Positions 26,585-36,396 are shown, numbered from the stretch's first letter. The stretch: 64,000 nt of DNA from Lachnospiraceae bacterium (GCA_017520425.1 JAFXFO010000022.1:1-64000), one strand, 5' to 3'. Translations and numbers: made by a program. Notes: generated by a model not told the origin, from the letters alone.

Positions 26585-27554
26585 TTTTATTACCTCCGTT
26601 TTTAAATTTATGAATCAGTCTCTTTAATCTCTTATCCAAAACAATCTTCAACCCATTTATGACTATTGTTATTAATTGAATACGGCCCTTCAAAAACAGG
26701 CTGACATCCATATATTTTTCGTCAAATACAGGTTCCAATGTAATATCCTCTCCAAGCCAGGGCATTGCCATACAATAGTAACCATACACCTTACCTGTAG
26801 TGTCCGGAGAATCAAATCCAAGCACTGCCTGTAATTGAAACACTTTTGGTCGAATACTCTTTAATATCTTACAAACAGACTTCCATGAGTCCTTAATCAA
26901 TCCTTGGGTTTCTTCTTCCTCATAAATCCCAATATAGTATTCTGCCTTATCCATAACATTTGTTATTTTATCATATAATGTTGTGATTTTAAATAATATC
27001 TTTTCGATTTTCTCTTCAAAGGTCAGCTTTTTATCCGAACCTTCCTCATCTGTAATCTTTTCTGGAACGCTTGCGTCAGATTTAGGCGCTTCTCCGTTTT
27101 TAAGTGCTTCAGCTCTGGCCGCTTCCGCATCAGCCGCTTCCAGCAGTGCAATATTCACGGCAGGATGATATTTTTCTTTTTTTACTTTTTCCTTCTTACC
27201 CTTTTCTTTCACGGGTTTTTGCTTTTTAATCTCTTTCAGTTCTTTCGGAACTTTTACTTTTTTGGGTTTTCCTGATTCTTTCTTCTTGTTCAGCATCTTC
27301 ATAACATCAATCCAAAAAACCTTAAGTTCCAATATGGGTTTTGCAGGATGATTATAATCAAGCTTAACACGGATTATTTTACATAACCATGTAACCTTAG
27401 CTGTCACCGCCTTTTCCTCATCACATAAATGTCCCTTTGCAGAGTATCTGATTGGGACTAATAATACTATGGAAACCAGAAGAATCAAGGTTATCAGCAA
27501 AACCAAAAGAATGATTCCGATTACTTTTAATAACCCCAATATAATCCCTAACAT
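26577..27554 (-). CDS. DUF2953 membrane protein (YtfI-like)
   Basis: Protein of 325 residues with one N-terminal transmembrane segment (about 5-30, rich in Leu, Ile and Val). A strongly basic Lys/Glu linker follows (about 85-135), and the C-terminal DUF2953 domain includes the GFDSPDTTGKVYGY segment. Function is unknown; it is usually beside gerW/ytfJ, as here. The longest frame starts with TTG; the ATG at 27554 has GGAG six bases upstream and is preferred. The repetitive basic linker is lineage-specific. Confidence 0.87.
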   Translation of the reverse strand: MLGIILGLLKVIGIILLVLLITLILLVSIVLLVPIRYSAKGHLCDEEKAVTAKVTWLCKIIRVKLDYNHPAKPILELKVFWIDVMKMLNKKKESGKPKKVKVPKELKEIKKQKPVKEKGKKEKVKKEKYHPAVNIALLEAADAEAARAEALKNGEAPKSDASVPEKITDEEGSDKKLTFEEKIEKILFKITTLYDKITNVMDKAEYYIGIYEEEETQGLIKDSWKSVCKILKSIRPKVFQLQAVLGFDSPDTTGKVYGYYCMAMPWLGEDITLEPVFDEKYMDVSLFLKGRIQLITIVINGLKIVLDKRLKRLIHKFKNGGNKNG

Positions 27555-27555
27555 C

Positions 27556-27879
27556 TTATTCTCCAATTAAATAAGCTTTTAAATCAGCATGGTTGTATTT
27601 TTCCACACATTCTTTCATCAGTTCTTCCACAATGGCAAATGCATGTCCCTTTTCCTTCGCAATACCGATTACATAAGGCGGATTCTTCTGAAAATACTTT
27701 TGTACCAGAAATTTCGCATCATATATATCCAGTTGCTCATCACTATTTGCCGAAATAGTGATTAGGAATAAATTAGCTTCTATAGGATTTTCACTTAAGT
27801 CTTTTTTAATCTTATCAATATCCTTTTCGAAAAGTCCCTCTCCAAGCCTTAAATTATGATGGTAAATAATATTATACAT
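27556..27879 (-). CDS. hypothetical protein, 107 aa
   Basis: I do not recognise this soluble protein. It has an alpha/beta look (ANLFLITISANSD, PYVIGIAKEKGHAFAIVEELM) and no catalytic or metal motif. The ATG at 27879 follows GGGTGG closely; a TTG at 27891 is the other possible start. Its stop is one base before the DUF2953 start, so it heads the gerW transcript and may be functionally tied to that membrane pair. Confidence 0.75.
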   Translation of the reverse strand: MYNIIYHHNLRLGEGLFEKDIDKIKKDLSENPIEANLFLITISANSDEQLDIYDAKFLVQKYFQKNPPYVIGIAKEKGHAFAIVEELMKECVEKYNHADLKAYLIGE

Positions 27880-28006
27880 AAATCCACCCAACTAAATCAG
27901 TTTATAATTATTCTACTATAGTATATCATATAAATCCCAAAAAGAAAATGATAATTCTATAAAAAGAACTCCTCTTTTATACGGAACCGTCAAAGATTTC
28001 GAACAC

Positions 28007-28034
28007 TAAAAAAGTTTGGCCTAAGCCAAACTTT
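28007..28034 (-). terminator. intrinsic terminator overlapping Nudix stop
   Basis: A perfect ten-pair stem (arms 28025-28034 and 28011-28020, loop of four) is followed on the minus strand by TTTTTTAG. Two bases of the Nudix TAA stop codon lie in the stem. Confidence 0.85.
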
Positions 28035-28485
28035 AGTAGTACTTACGATTTCCCCATAAATTATTACGTTTCAGTTCCAAATATTCATTATATGCCTTTT
28101 CCAGAATCTGCTTTTCATTAGAAAAACGTAACAAATGGTATGCTTCGTGATATTTGTAATAACCTGAATCCACGAAATATTCTTCCTTTTGTGGTTTACT
28201 GTAATAACTGTCCGCCATCATCAGATACCAATGAACATCCTTTTCCACCACATCTTCAGGTACGGAAAAGGTATATTCACTCTTACCGATATATTTGATA
28301 ATTGACGCTTTCGCACCGGATTCTTCCAGAACTTCGCGAAGTGCAGTATCCTTGTACTCTTCACCTTCTTCTACTGTTCCTTTGGGAAGAACCCAACCTT
28401 CGTACTTATTCTTGTAATTCTTATACAAGAGTAGTATTTTCCCACGAAAAATTACCACACCACCACAGCTTGTTGCTTCAATCAT
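28033..28485 (-). CDS. Nudix hydrolase
   Basis: Hydrolase of nucleoside diphosphates linked to another group, 150 residues. The Nudix box is complete: GTVEEGEEYKDTALREVLEESGA, broken here as G(x5)E(x7)REVLEES-G. The substrate cannot be read from sequence; the small size and N-terminal SCGGVVIFRGKILLLY are like Ap4A-hydrolase or MutT-type members. It has its own terminator and lies downstream of the PBP gene region with an 81-base gap. Confidence 0.9.
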   Translation of the reverse strand: MIEATSCGGVVIFRGKILLLYKNYKNKYEGWVLPKGTVEEGEEYKDTALREVLEESGAKASIIKYIGKSEYTFSVPEDVVEKDVHWYLMMADSYYSKPQKEEYFVDSGYYKYHEAYHLLRFSNEKQILEKAYNEYLELKRNNLWGNRKYY

Positions 28486-28566
28486 TGCAATTCCTCCTGA
28501 TTTGGTGTGCCAATACTTGACCTAAATAGTAGTATATTCCAAAACAGAAAGAATAGCAATAAAAAT

Positions 28567-29988
28567 TTACTTAAAATATGCGTCCAAAACTCTTCTTGCA
28601 ATGGGTACGGCATAATCACCGCCCGCACCGGCACTTTCAATAATCACGGTTATCGCTATTTCCGGTTCTTCCGCAGGTGCAAAACCCGTAAACCAGGCAT
28701 GTGAATCACCTAAACTATTATATTCCGCAGATCCGGTTTTACCTGCCACTGTATATCCATAACCCTTCATACGATTAGCAGTACCGTTTTCAACCACTTC
28801 CTTCATCAGTACCTGCAGTGCAGCACTTTCCTCTTCGGACATTAATCGTCCGTATTCCTTCGCCTTATAAGCATGAACCAAGTCACCGTCTGCCGATTCT
28901 ATACGATCCACTAGATAAGGCTTCATCAACAAACCGTCATTTGCAATAGCGGATGTAATCATATTCAAATGAATGGGCGTAATCTGTACCGTCCCCTGTC
29001 CGATAGATGCCTGTAACATCTCTTCATCTGACATTTGTGCATTTATGGGTGTTTTACTTACTGCTGTCGAAAAATCAAGACTTAGATTTTTGCCAAACAA
29101 TAGCTTGTCCAGTGTATCAGAAAACGAATCTCTGTCAAGCCCCATAGCCAAATTCACAAATGATGTGTTGCAGGATTTGGCAAAAGATTTGGTAAGGTTT
29201 ACACGGTTGTGGACACTGTTATGATAACAATGAATCGTCATATCACCCTTTTTGTAGGAACCGCGACAGGTATAAGTATAATTCTGATATTCATTCTTAT
29301 GCTCTTTTATATATTCCAGAGTACTCATAATCTTAAACGTGGAACCGGGAGGATACAATCCGGTGGTTACACGATTTAATAATATAGAGCTTTCATCATT
29401 TTCAACCCATTTATCCCACATTTCCACTACAGTATTCGGATCAAAATCAGGCTTGGAAACCATGGCCAATATTTTTCCGGTAGATACTTCTGTCACAATC
29501 ACCGCACCTTCGTAGATACCCATAGCCTGATAGGCTGCCTGTTGAATATCATAATTCAATGTGGTATAGGCATTATTGCCGGGATTTTTTCTTCCGGCTG
29601 TGGTATTTTCGACTTTATTTATTAAAGATATATCCGAATTAATCAGATAGTAATTTGCAAAATCTTCTATGCCTGTTCTTCCATGAGTGGAAAATCCAAC
29701 CACATGGGAAAACATATTTTCGTAGGGGTAATAACGTACCTCTTCTCCCTTGGAATTCAGAGCAGTCTGAGCCAGTATCTGTCCGTCTGATGAGTAAATG
29801 CTTCCCCTGTAATTTTTGGCAAGTATAAGCTCTTGGCGATGATTATAACTGTTATTAATCATATCTTGCTCATTAGTTGCCACAAAATATCCCAGATACA
29901 CCATCATTGACGCAAAGATACCTACTACAAAAAGCATGACCCCTATTATTTTGCCATTATTCGCTGATGAATTCATCCTGCTTTTCAT
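28567..29988 (-). CDS. penicillin-binding protein, class B transpeptidase
   Basis: Peptidoglycan transpeptidase of about 473 residues. One N-terminal transmembrane segment (GVMLFVVGIFASMMVYLGYF) anchors it outside the cell. The active-site motifs are SxxK as STFK in YPPGSTFKI, SxN as SCN, and KTG in AGKTGSAE. The pedestal region is short, like clostridial and actinobacterial PbpA rather than FtsI. It overlaps the FtsW/RodA-type gene, its natural polymerase partner. The longest frame would overlap by 113 bases; the ATG at 29988 has GGAAG six bases upstream and overlaps by 32, so it is preferred with moderate certainty. Confidence 0.9.
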   Translation of the reverse strand: MKSRMNSSANNGKIIGVMLFVVGIFASMMVYLGYFVATNEQDMINNSYNHRQELILAKNYRGSIYSSDGQILAQTALNSKGEEVRYYPYENMFSHVVGFSTHGRTGIEDFANYYLINSDISLINKVENTTAGRKNPGNNAYTTLNYDIQQAAYQAMGIYEGAVIVTEVSTGKILAMVSKPDFDPNTVVEMWDKWVENDESSILLNRVTTGLYPPGSTFKIMSTLEYIKEHKNEYQNYTYTCRGSYKKGDMTIHCYHNSVHNRVNLTKSFAKSCNTSFVNLAMGLDRDSFSDTLDKLLFGKNLSLDFSTAVSKTPINAQMSDEEMLQASIGQGTVQITPIHLNMITSAIANDGLLMKPYLVDRIESADGDLVHAYKAKEYGRLMSEEESAALQVLMKEVVENGTANRMKGYGYTVAGKTGSAEYNSLGDSHAWFTGFAPAEEPEIAITVIIESAGAGGDYAVPIARRVLDAYFK

Positions 29989-31381
29989 CGAAATCTTCCC
30001 GTTCTTCGAGACTTTCATTCGTTTTTTCTGTTCTGTTTTTTCTATGCTTGAAGTTTTCCTTTCCTGCATGGAACTTATCTCCTTCTTTCACAGCAACCAT
30101 ATATATACCCTGTAACACAAAAAACATAATCATGGTTGTCACCATGGAACTTCCGCCATAACTGACCAAAGGAAGGGTCACACCGGTTATGGGAATAAAC
30201 CGGATACCGCCACCCACTGTCAGGAATATTTGGAAAATATAAACAATACCAAAGCCGAAAGCCGCATAACGATAAAAAGGCGTTTTACATTTTAATGCAA
30301 TCTTTATCATCATTAAGAAGCAACTTAATATAACCAACAAAAGACACATTCCGAATAATGTACCAAATTCCTCACATATGGACGAAAAGATAAAGTCCTC
30401 TTCTACATAAGGGATATCATCCGGTACGCCCTGATACAGGCCCATTCCAAACCAACTGCCGCTACCAATGGCAAAAAGGGATTGGGTAATCTGATAGCCC
30501 TGATTATCGATATAAGTCCATGGATTGGTCCATGCCAAAATACGGATTTTCACATGAGTAAACATGTGATATGCAAACACGGAGGCACCGGATGCAGCAA
30601 CCAAACCGATTATCAGATACAAATAGCTACCTGATGCCACAAAAAGTACCAGTAAAAATGCCACAAAGAATATAAGTGCGCTGCCCAAATCTCTGGACAG
30701 AACCAAAACACCTACATGGGCAGCCGCGACCGCTCCGGTCAATAACACACGACCTATGGTTGTTCCTTTCGACAGGGATGCAGCCAGGAACAAAACAAAC
30801 ATCACTTTGACCATTTCAGAAGGTTGGAAAGTAATCCCCTGAATGGTAAATGACAGCTTTGAACCCAGCGTGGTTTCTCCTAATACCAAAACCATGGATA
30901 AAGGAATCAATCCAATCAGGGCATAGCCCCAGGTAAGCTTTGATATAAACTTGCACTTTGTTATGATAATCGGTACTAACATACAGATTACATAAGATAT
31001 GGCTATGATTTTGAACTGTTTCACCGCCTTATCCATATTTAGTCTGGCAATCATAATCATTCCGATTCCCAACAGCATACACATATTGTTTAAAAGCAGA
31101 CGGTTTATCTTTTGATAAACAATGGATGTCACACAAAGAATCAATACCAGCAACACCTGCATGGCAAGATACATATACACATACATCCAATCCCTGCTGA
31201 GCACCGCCAGATTATAAAAACTTCCTAACTGTATTACAAAAATCCAAAAGGCCTGACGAACATACAGGAATCCGCCTTCCTGCTCATTGCGATTTGCAAA
31301 CACAAGCAGGGAGTCCAGCGTATAAAATGCCATACACAAAGCCAATATGTATTTAGACACTTCCACCAAAAATTGCTGCAT
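29957..31381 (-). CDS. FtsW/RodA/SpoVE family glycosyltransferase
   Basis: SEDS-family peptidoglycan polymerase with about ten membrane segments, 474 residues. The family signature region GGGIRFIPITGVTLPLVSYGGSSM is seen (only part quoted here as VTLPLVSYGGSS). A long charged tail of about 45 residues extends into the cytoplasm. It overlaps the class B PBP gene, forming a polymerase-transpeptidase pair like RodA-PbpA. Which process it serves (elongation, division or sporulation) is not clear from sequence. Confidence 0.93.
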   Translation of the reverse strand: MQQFLVEVSKYILALCMAFYTLDSLLVFANRNEQEGGFLYVRQAFWIFVIQLGSFYNLAVLSRDWMYVYMYLAMQVLLVLILCVTSIVYQKINRLLLNNMCMLLGIGMIMIARLNMDKAVKQFKIIAISYVICMLVPIIITKCKFISKLTWGYALIGLIPLSMVLVLGETTLGSKLSFTIQGITFQPSEMVKVMFVLFLAASLSKGTTIGRVLLTGAVAAAHVGVLVLSRDLGSALIFFVAFLLVLFVASGSYLYLIIGLVAASGASVFAYHMFTHVKIRILAWTNPWTYIDNQGYQITQSLFAIGSGSWFGMGLYQGVPDDIPYVEEDFIFSSICEEFGTLFGMCLLLVILSCFLMMIKIALKCKTPFYRYAAFGFGIVYIFQIFLTVGGGIRFIPITGVTLPLVSYGGSSMVTTMIMFFVLQGIYMVAVKEGDKFHAGKENFKHRKNRTEKTNESLEEREDFDEKQDEFISE

Positions 31382-31399
31382 ATTCCTCTCCTTTCTCTT

Positions 31400-33589
31400 C
31401 TATTCAACACCACGTTTTTCATGACCTGTAGTATAATCCTGATATGGTATCTGCGGTTCATTTCCTTTATGCAAGGAATCATAAAACTTTAACACTTCTA
31501 TGGTTTGTTTTTTATCCTCCACAGTAAATACCAATCGGCAAATAAAATTCTCTTCATATCGTGCCATATCCTTATGCAAGGAAAGAGGCACAGAATTATA
31601 TATAATATTATGACAAAATGTGCAATTGGTATATACCGGAAATACTTTTTGATAACGATCCTGTAATGGCAATATTCTCTTCTTTGCAGGATTGCATCCG
31701 TTGATGGATTTTTGGATACAATTGGCAGTTATCATCATGGGAAGTCTTCCGTATAGTACCTTTTCACAATTACGATTTTTTAATAATTCAAAACCTTCTC
31801 TTAAATTTAATTCATAAGGATAAGTGATTCCATTCATTCTCCGCGACCAGAACGATAAAGAACCGGAGTTCCATACATATACAGAGGCATCCGCAATCAC
31901 TTCACCATCGTAGCCTATTTTATTTAAGAAAGCAATTGTTTCAATATTTCGTACCAAAAAACCATTATAATCTTGATTCTTCGCATATGCAACTATTTTT
32001 ATGAATTCTTCATAGTCTTTCTGTCTAAAACAATAAGGTAATGCTATATACATTTTGCCGTAATATGCCTTACCGGAAATGCCTTCCTCTTTCACCAATT
32101 CACTTTCCAAATAAATCCTTCGTATATTTAATGAGGCAGTATCATAATATTCTCTAAAAGCATTCCATTGTTCTTTTGTTGAAATATTGATACTCCATCC
32201 CTTTTCATTTGATTGTACAACTGATGACTTATTTTCTAATCCTTCCGAATAGATTTTTACATCATCTTTATTTGGAGCAGTACGTTTTACAACAAATCCA
32301 TTCTTTTCAATCCATTGATTCTCTAATTGTAAAACCGCTTCTCTTCGTAACTCATTTAAGGATTTCAAGGAATAAAATGCCTGGCCGTCAGTATATATCT
32401 CCAAGTCCTTTCGCTCAAAACAGGTATCTCCTAATTTGCCAAGCTGCTTCTTTATGTTCTCTTCACTCAAAGGTTGTTGATTGGCCTTTTCTACCTCATC
32501 TCCATATACTGTCACACTTACATCCTCACAGCATATGGTAAGGGAAGCTTTTTCTCCACAAGTTAATACAGCATACATTGTAATAGGAATCCGTGGCTTG
32601 TTTTCAATATACTGTTCTCTGATTTGTGCAATATAAGCCTCATCACTTCCGCTGTAAGCCGGATTGTCAAGTGTCACCATATCTTTACCGTTTTGACGAA
32701 AATAATAACCATCCTGACGTTCACTACGAATATAAAGACCTGCCAGCTTATCTAAATCAGACTTTTCTATTTTCAGTTTCTGATGAGGGTTTTTCAGCTT
32801 TCGATCCATATATTTCCGATAAATAGCTGTTACACCGGCTGCATATTCAGCCTTTTTCATTCTTCCTTCAATTTTGAAAGAATCAATCCCTGCCTCCATC
32901 AATGTATCCAAATGCTCTATGGTACACATATCTTTCAAGCTTAAAGGATAACATTCCAATTGCCTGCCATCTGCACCTTTTACCTTATACGGCAAACGAC
33001 AAGGCTGTGCACACCTTCCCCGATTGCCGCTTCTGCCGCCCAAAATACTGCTGAATAAACATTGGCCGGAATAAGAATAACACATGGCGCCGTGTATGAA
33101 AGTTTCCACTTCCACACCGGTTTCTTTAATCTTTTGAATCTCTTCCAGGCTCATCTCTCTGGCCGGTACGATTCGTGAAGCACCAAGGTCTTTCAAATAT
33201 TCTGCTCCATATGCACCGGTTATGGTCATCTGTGTGCTTACATGCAACTCCATATCCGGAAAGTTTTCCTTCAACATCTGAAATACGCCTAAATCCTGAA
33301 CAATACAAGCGTCTAATCCATTTTCATAAAAAGGAAGTATATATTCACAGAGCTCAGAAAGTTCATCCTCTTTAAATAAGGTATTCACTGTTAAATAGAC
33401 TTTTCTTCCAAACAAATGGGCATAACGAATACAATACAGCAAATCCTCATTCGCAAAATTGTCTGCATATGCCCTTGCACCATATTTACTTCCTGCCAGA
33501 TAGACTGCATCTGCACCGGCGTGTATTGCTCCTAAAAATGCTTCTTTATTACCTGCAGGTGCTAACAACTCATACTTTTTCTTAACCAT
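31400..33589 (-). CDS. U32 family peptidase-like RNA hydroxylation protein
   Basis: A 729-residue U32 family protein. The N-terminal two thirds have LAPAGNKEAFLGAIHAGADAVYLAG and the cysteine cluster GQCLFSS...GRCAQPC that in relatives binds an Fe-S cluster. A DUF3656-like middle and a C-terminal extension follow. Experimental relatives such as RlhA and TrhP act in 23S rRNA or tRNA hydroxylation rather than proteolysis; that role is family knowledge, and length plus the DUF3656-like part fits RlhA best. It lies 18 bases upstream of the FtsW gene and 53 downstream of zapA. Confidence 0.85.
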   Translation of the reverse strand: MVKKKYELLAPAGNKEAFLGAIHAGADAVYLAGSKYGARAYADNFANEDLLYCIRYAHLFGRKVYLTVNTLFKEDELSELCEYILPFYENGLDACIVQDLGVFQMLKENFPDMELHVSTQMTITGAYGAEYLKDLGASRIVPAREMSLEEIQKIKETGVEVETFIHGAMCYSYSGQCLFSSILGGRSGNRGRCAQPCRLPYKVKGADGRQLECYPLSLKDMCTIEHLDTLMEAGIDSFKIEGRMKKAEYAAGVTAIYRKYMDRKLKNPHQKLKIEKSDLDKLAGLYIRSERQDGYYFRQNGKDMVTLDNPAYSGSDEAYIAQIREQYIENKPRIPITMYAVLTCGEKASLTICCEDVSVTVYGDEVEKANQQPLSEENIKKQLGKLGDTCFERKDLEIYTDGQAFYSLKSLNELRREAVLQLENQWIEKNGFVVKRTAPNKDDVKIYSEGLENKSSVVQSNEKGWSINISTKEQWNAFREYYDTASLNIRRIYLESELVKEEGISGKAYYGKMYIALPYCFRQKDYEEFIKIVAYAKNQDYNGFLVRNIETIAFLNKIGYDGEVIADASVYVWNSGSLSFWSRRMNGITYPYELNLREGFELLKNRNCEKVLYGRLPMMITANCIQKSINGCNPAKKRILPLQDRYQKVFPVYTNCTFCHNIIYNSVPLSLHKDMARYEENFICRLVFTVEDKKQTIEVLKFYDSLHKGNEPQIPYQDYTTGHEKRGVE

Positions 33590-33604
33590 AATTAATCCTT
33601 CTCA

Positions 33605-33632
33605 AAAAATAATGGCTGCCTTACGGCAGCCA
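33605..33632 (-). terminator. intrinsic terminator after zapA
   Basis: An eight-pair stem (arms 33625-33632 and 33613-33620, loop of four) is followed by ATTATTTTTTG on the minus strand. It separates zapA from the U32 gene. Confidence 0.8.
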
Positions 33633-33642
33633 CTCTCATAAA

Positions 33643-33984
33643 CTATCTTCTTTCACGATTATTTCTGCTGGCATTTTCGAGCTTCATCTGTGCAGACACC
33701 AACTCGTGCTTCAAATCATACAGCTCCTTCTCTTTTCTCTGCAATTCATCTTCAATCAAAGAAATCTGCTTCTTCGCTTTAAAATAATCATCTGCAATAT
33801 TTAACTGCATCAAAATATTCTGGGTGTCAATAGACTGACGCTTAAAATTCGGCAGTTTATTATATTCATTGTATTTATTATTCAGATAAGTAGCCACCTT
33901 CTGTAAATACTCCTCACTTTCATAGCCACTTAATGTAAATACTTTGCCTGCAATAATTACTTCAATATCCGTTTTTGAAGACAT
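33643..33984 (-). CDS. zapA: cell division protein ZapA
   Basis: Small FtsZ-bundling protein of 113 residues. The N-terminal beta region is IEVIIAGKVFTLSGYESEEYLQKVA and the rest is a coiled coil ending in a basic NNRERR tail. ZapA binds FtsZ filaments at mid-cell; that is family knowledge. The ATG at 33984 has AGGGG seven bases upstream; the longer frame begins with GTG. It stands alone between its own promoter and terminator. Confidence 0.88.
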   Translation of the reverse strand: MSSKTDIEVIIAGKVFTLSGYESEEYLQKVATYLNNKYNEYNKLPNFKRQSIDTQNILMQLNIADDYFKAKKQISLIEDELQRKEKELYDLKHELVSAQMKLENASRNNRERR

Positions 33985-34005
33985 ACGCACACCCCTTATC
34001 CTTTA

Positions 34006-34024
34006 TAGCATACTAAATATGCTA
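34006..34024. promoter_or_regulatory. inverted repeat in zapA leader
   Basis: TAGCATA-CTAAA-TATGCTA is a perfect 7-bp inverted repeat between the zapA promoter and start codon. It could be an operator or an RNA hairpin in the leader; no regulator can be assigned. Confidence 0.4.
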
Positions 34025-34051
34025 AACATTCGTAATAATTATACAAGATAT

Positions 34052-34080
34052 ATTATATATCATATATGGATAAGTGGCAA
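34052..34080 (-). promoter_or_regulatory. promoter of zapA
   Basis: TTGCCA (34075-34080) and TATAAT (34052-34057) are 17 bases apart on the minus strand, just beyond the ruvB stop. Confidence 0.65.
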
Positions 34081-34087
34081 GTACTTT

Positions 34088-35086
34088 TTATTCGGCAGAT
34101 TTTATCCCCAGATGCTTATAGGCATACTCGGTTACCACTCTGCCTCGCGGTGTACGATTGATAAAGCCATTTTTAATCAAATAGGGTTCATATACATCTT
34201 CAATGGTGCCGGTATCTTCACCGATAGCAGCTGCTAAGGTATCCAATCCTACAGGACCTCCGCTGAATTTCTGTATCATGGTCATCAGGATATTACGATC
34301 AATATGGTCCAGACCCATCTTATCTACATCCATCAAATCCAAGGCTTCCTTTGCCACTGCTTCCGTAATCACTCCGTCAAAACGAACCTGCGCAAAATCA
34401 CGAACTCTCTTTAAGATACGATTGGCCAGTCTGGGAGTTCCACGGCTTCTTCTGGCCATCTCCAATGCCCCCTTCTTCTCTATCTCCACATTCAAAATAC
34501 GGGCAGAATGCTCAATAATTTGACGCAGTTCATCTAATTCATAAAATTCAAGGTGATGAATCATGCCAAAACGGTCCCTTAGAGGTGCCGTCAGCATACC
34601 GGCTCTGGTAGTGGCACCCACCAATGTGAATTTGGGCAAATCCAAACGTACACTTCTGGCAGAAGCACCCTTGCCAATCATAATATCTATGGCATAATCC
34701 TCCATGGCAGGATATAAAACCTCTTCCACCTGGCGATTTAAGCGATGTATTTCATCCACAAAGAGCAAATCGCCTTCTTCCAAATTATTTAATATGGCAG
34801 CCATTTCACCAGGTTTCTCAATAGCCGGTCCTGATGTAACCTTAAGATTGACCCCCATCTCATTGGCAATAATTCCGGCCAATGTGGTCTTACCAAGACC
34901 CGGAGGGCCGTAAAATAACACGTGATCCAATGCATCCCCACGTTGCTTTGCGGCTTCTATATAAATCTTTAATGTTTCCTTAATCTTTGATTGACCAATA
35001 TAGTCATCCAGTTTCTGAGGACGCAAGGAGCCTTCAATCTTTACATCCTCCTGCGTTAAGTTGGTTTCAATGATTCTCTTCGCCAT
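34088..35086 (-). CDS. ruvB: Holliday junction helicase RuvB
   Basis: AAA+ motor that drives branch migration of Holliday junctions with RuvA, 332 residues. Walker A is [11 protein letters not shown], Walker [12 protein letters not shown], sensor 1 VGATTRAG, with the arginine finger region APLRDRFG. The C-terminal winged helix includes [13 protein letters not shown]. It follows ruvA by 31 bases on the same strand. Confidence 0.98.
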   Translation of the reverse strand: MAKRIIETNLTQEDVKIEGSLRPQKLDDYIGQSKIKETLKIYIEAAKQRGDALDHVLFYGPPGLGKTTLAGIIANEMGVNLKVTSGPAIEKPGEMAAILNNLEEGDLLFVDEIHRLNRQVEEVLYPAMEDYAIDIMIGKGASARSVRLDLPKFTLVGATTRAGMLTAPLRDRFGMIHHLEFYELDELRQIIEHSARILNVEIEKKGALEMARRSRGTPRLANRILKRVRDFAQVRFDGVITEAVAKEALDLMDVDKMGLDHIDRNILMTMIQKFSGGPVGLDTLAAAIGEDTGTIEDVYEPYLIKNGFINRTPRGRVVTEYAYKHLGIKSAE

Positions 35087-35117
35087 AATTGACTTCCTTT
35101 ATGTAGTCTTATTTCAA

Positions 35118-35726
35118 TTAAAACAACTTCTTTAATGCTGCTTTCAATAATGCGCCCGCATCCATATCTTCCCCGCCGGGTACTGCATTCACTGCTTTCA
35201 AACTTTCCGTCTGTCCGTATCCCAATGCAACCAAAGCTTCTACCGCTTCTTTCTTCTGTGCATCGTCAATAGCAAGTCCACCAGGCTGATATGATGCAAT
35301 CTCTTTATCAATCATTGCATCATCTATCGTCAGCTTATCTTTAAGTTCCAGAATCAAACGTTCCGCCGTACGTTTCCCGATACCGGGTGCTTTTGATATG
35401 GCCTTCACATCTTGAGAAATAATGGCAAATCGCAAGTCATCCGCATCCATGGCAGACAGAAGTCCTAACGCACCTTTGGGTCCAATACCACTTACCGTAA
35501 TGCACTTTTTAAACATCTCTAAATCAGCCTTCGACAAGAAGCCATACAATTGCAAGGCATCTTCCTTCACATTGGTATAGGTAAATAGCTTCACCCGTTC
35601 CCCAATGCCCGGTAGTCTGGTCATGGTTTGTCCGGAAATCTGCACATTATAACCGATGTCGTTTACATCTATGATACAATTATCCTCTTCAATATCTGCT
35701 ATAATACCATTTAAATATGCGTACAT
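35118..35726 (-). CDS. ruvA: Holliday junction DNA helicase RuvA
   Basis: Tetrameric junction-binding protein, 202 residues. Domain I is the OB fold (MYAYLNGIIADIEEDN), domain II has the helix-hairpin-helix repeats (VSGIGPKGALGLLS and APGIGKRTAERLILELKDK), and domain III near the C-terminus contacts RuvB. It stands just upstream of ruvB, the usual order. Confidence 0.97.
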   Translation of the reverse strand: MYAYLNGIIADIEEDNCIIDVNDIGYNVQISGQTMTRLPGIGERVKLFTYTNVKEDALQLYGFLSKADLEMFKKCITVSGIGPKGALGLLSAMDADDLRFAIISQDVKAISKAPGIGKRTAERLILELKDKLTIDDAMIDKEIASYQPGGLAIDDAQKKEAVEALVALGYGQTESLKAVNAVPGGEDMDAGALLKAALKKLF

Positions 35727-35778
35727 TTTTGTTCCTCTTCGTCTCCATTATGTTTATTAGCGCTCATCTAACAGATCA

Positions 35779-36015
35779 TCACTTCTTTTCTGCAATTACC
35801 TTCTCCAAAACAGCCAAAATCTTATTGTAGGCCTCTGCGCTTTCTTTATCCCCTCTCTTTTCAGACTCAGGTATAATACGATTCTTTATCTCTTTTCTGA
35901 TGAATTGATCTGCCTCCAGAGAAAATTCCCGAAATCTCTTTTCGCAAACATTAAGTGGTGTATTATAACTTAATACCATATGCATCCACGCATCAGCTCT
36001 TATTAAATCGCTCAT
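35779..36015 (-). CDS. hypothetical protein, 78 aa
   Basis: Small, mostly helical, charged protein. I recognise no family. It begins MSDLIRADAWMHMVL, has a GAGG-type ribosome-binding site (GAGGAAAG) before its ATG and ends in a Lys-rich VIAEKK. It lies 52 bases upstream of ruvA and nine downstream of the broken YcxB-like frame, and may share a transcript with ruvAB. Confidence 0.6.
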   Translation of the reverse strand: MSDLIRADAWMHMVLSYNTPLNVCEKRFREFSLEADQFIRKEIKNRIIPESEKRGDKESAEAYNKILAVLEKVIAEKK

Positions 36016-36024
36016 TTCTTTCCT

Positions 36025-36311
36025 CTATCTATTAATCATTTCTTTACACTTTTCCCAATCACCCTGCGTAAAACAATCTTTATAAAGACGAACTACTGTC
36101 TTATTATTCATATGCAACCAGATTTTGTTTCCCTTTTCTTTTATTTTCTCAATATCAGAAAACAAGTAGTCTACAGTTACTATGCCATCTTCAACCTTAA
36201 TCTTTTTTCTGCAAAACTGATTGTTCTTTTCCAATCTGCGCCTTTAAACGCATTTTCAAGTCCCCATTCTCTAAATCTTTTCCCTGTTACCTTATATGTA
36301 TTTTGTATCAT
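36025..36311 (-). pseudogene. frame-broken YcxB-like gene remnant
   Basis: Two frames lie end to end. The first starts with ATG at 36311, four bases after AGGAG, and reads 43 codons to a TAG at 36180. The second runs from 36234 to 36025 in another frame and has only a TTG start without a ribosome-binding site. A single-base change near the GGAAAAG at about 36225-36232 would join them into about 100 residues. The C-terminal part (SDIEKIKEKGNKIWLHM and CFTQGDWEKCKEMI) resembles the C-terminal domain of YcxB-like PH-fold proteins, but the usual membrane segments are absent. A sequencing error or programmed shift is also possible. Confidence 0.5.
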
Positions 36312-36396
36312 TTTACTCCTTTCGGCAGCCCACGTTAGATACTATATAATATTCTATCACATCTTGTTTTAATTTGCAAGAACATTTGTTCGCTGC

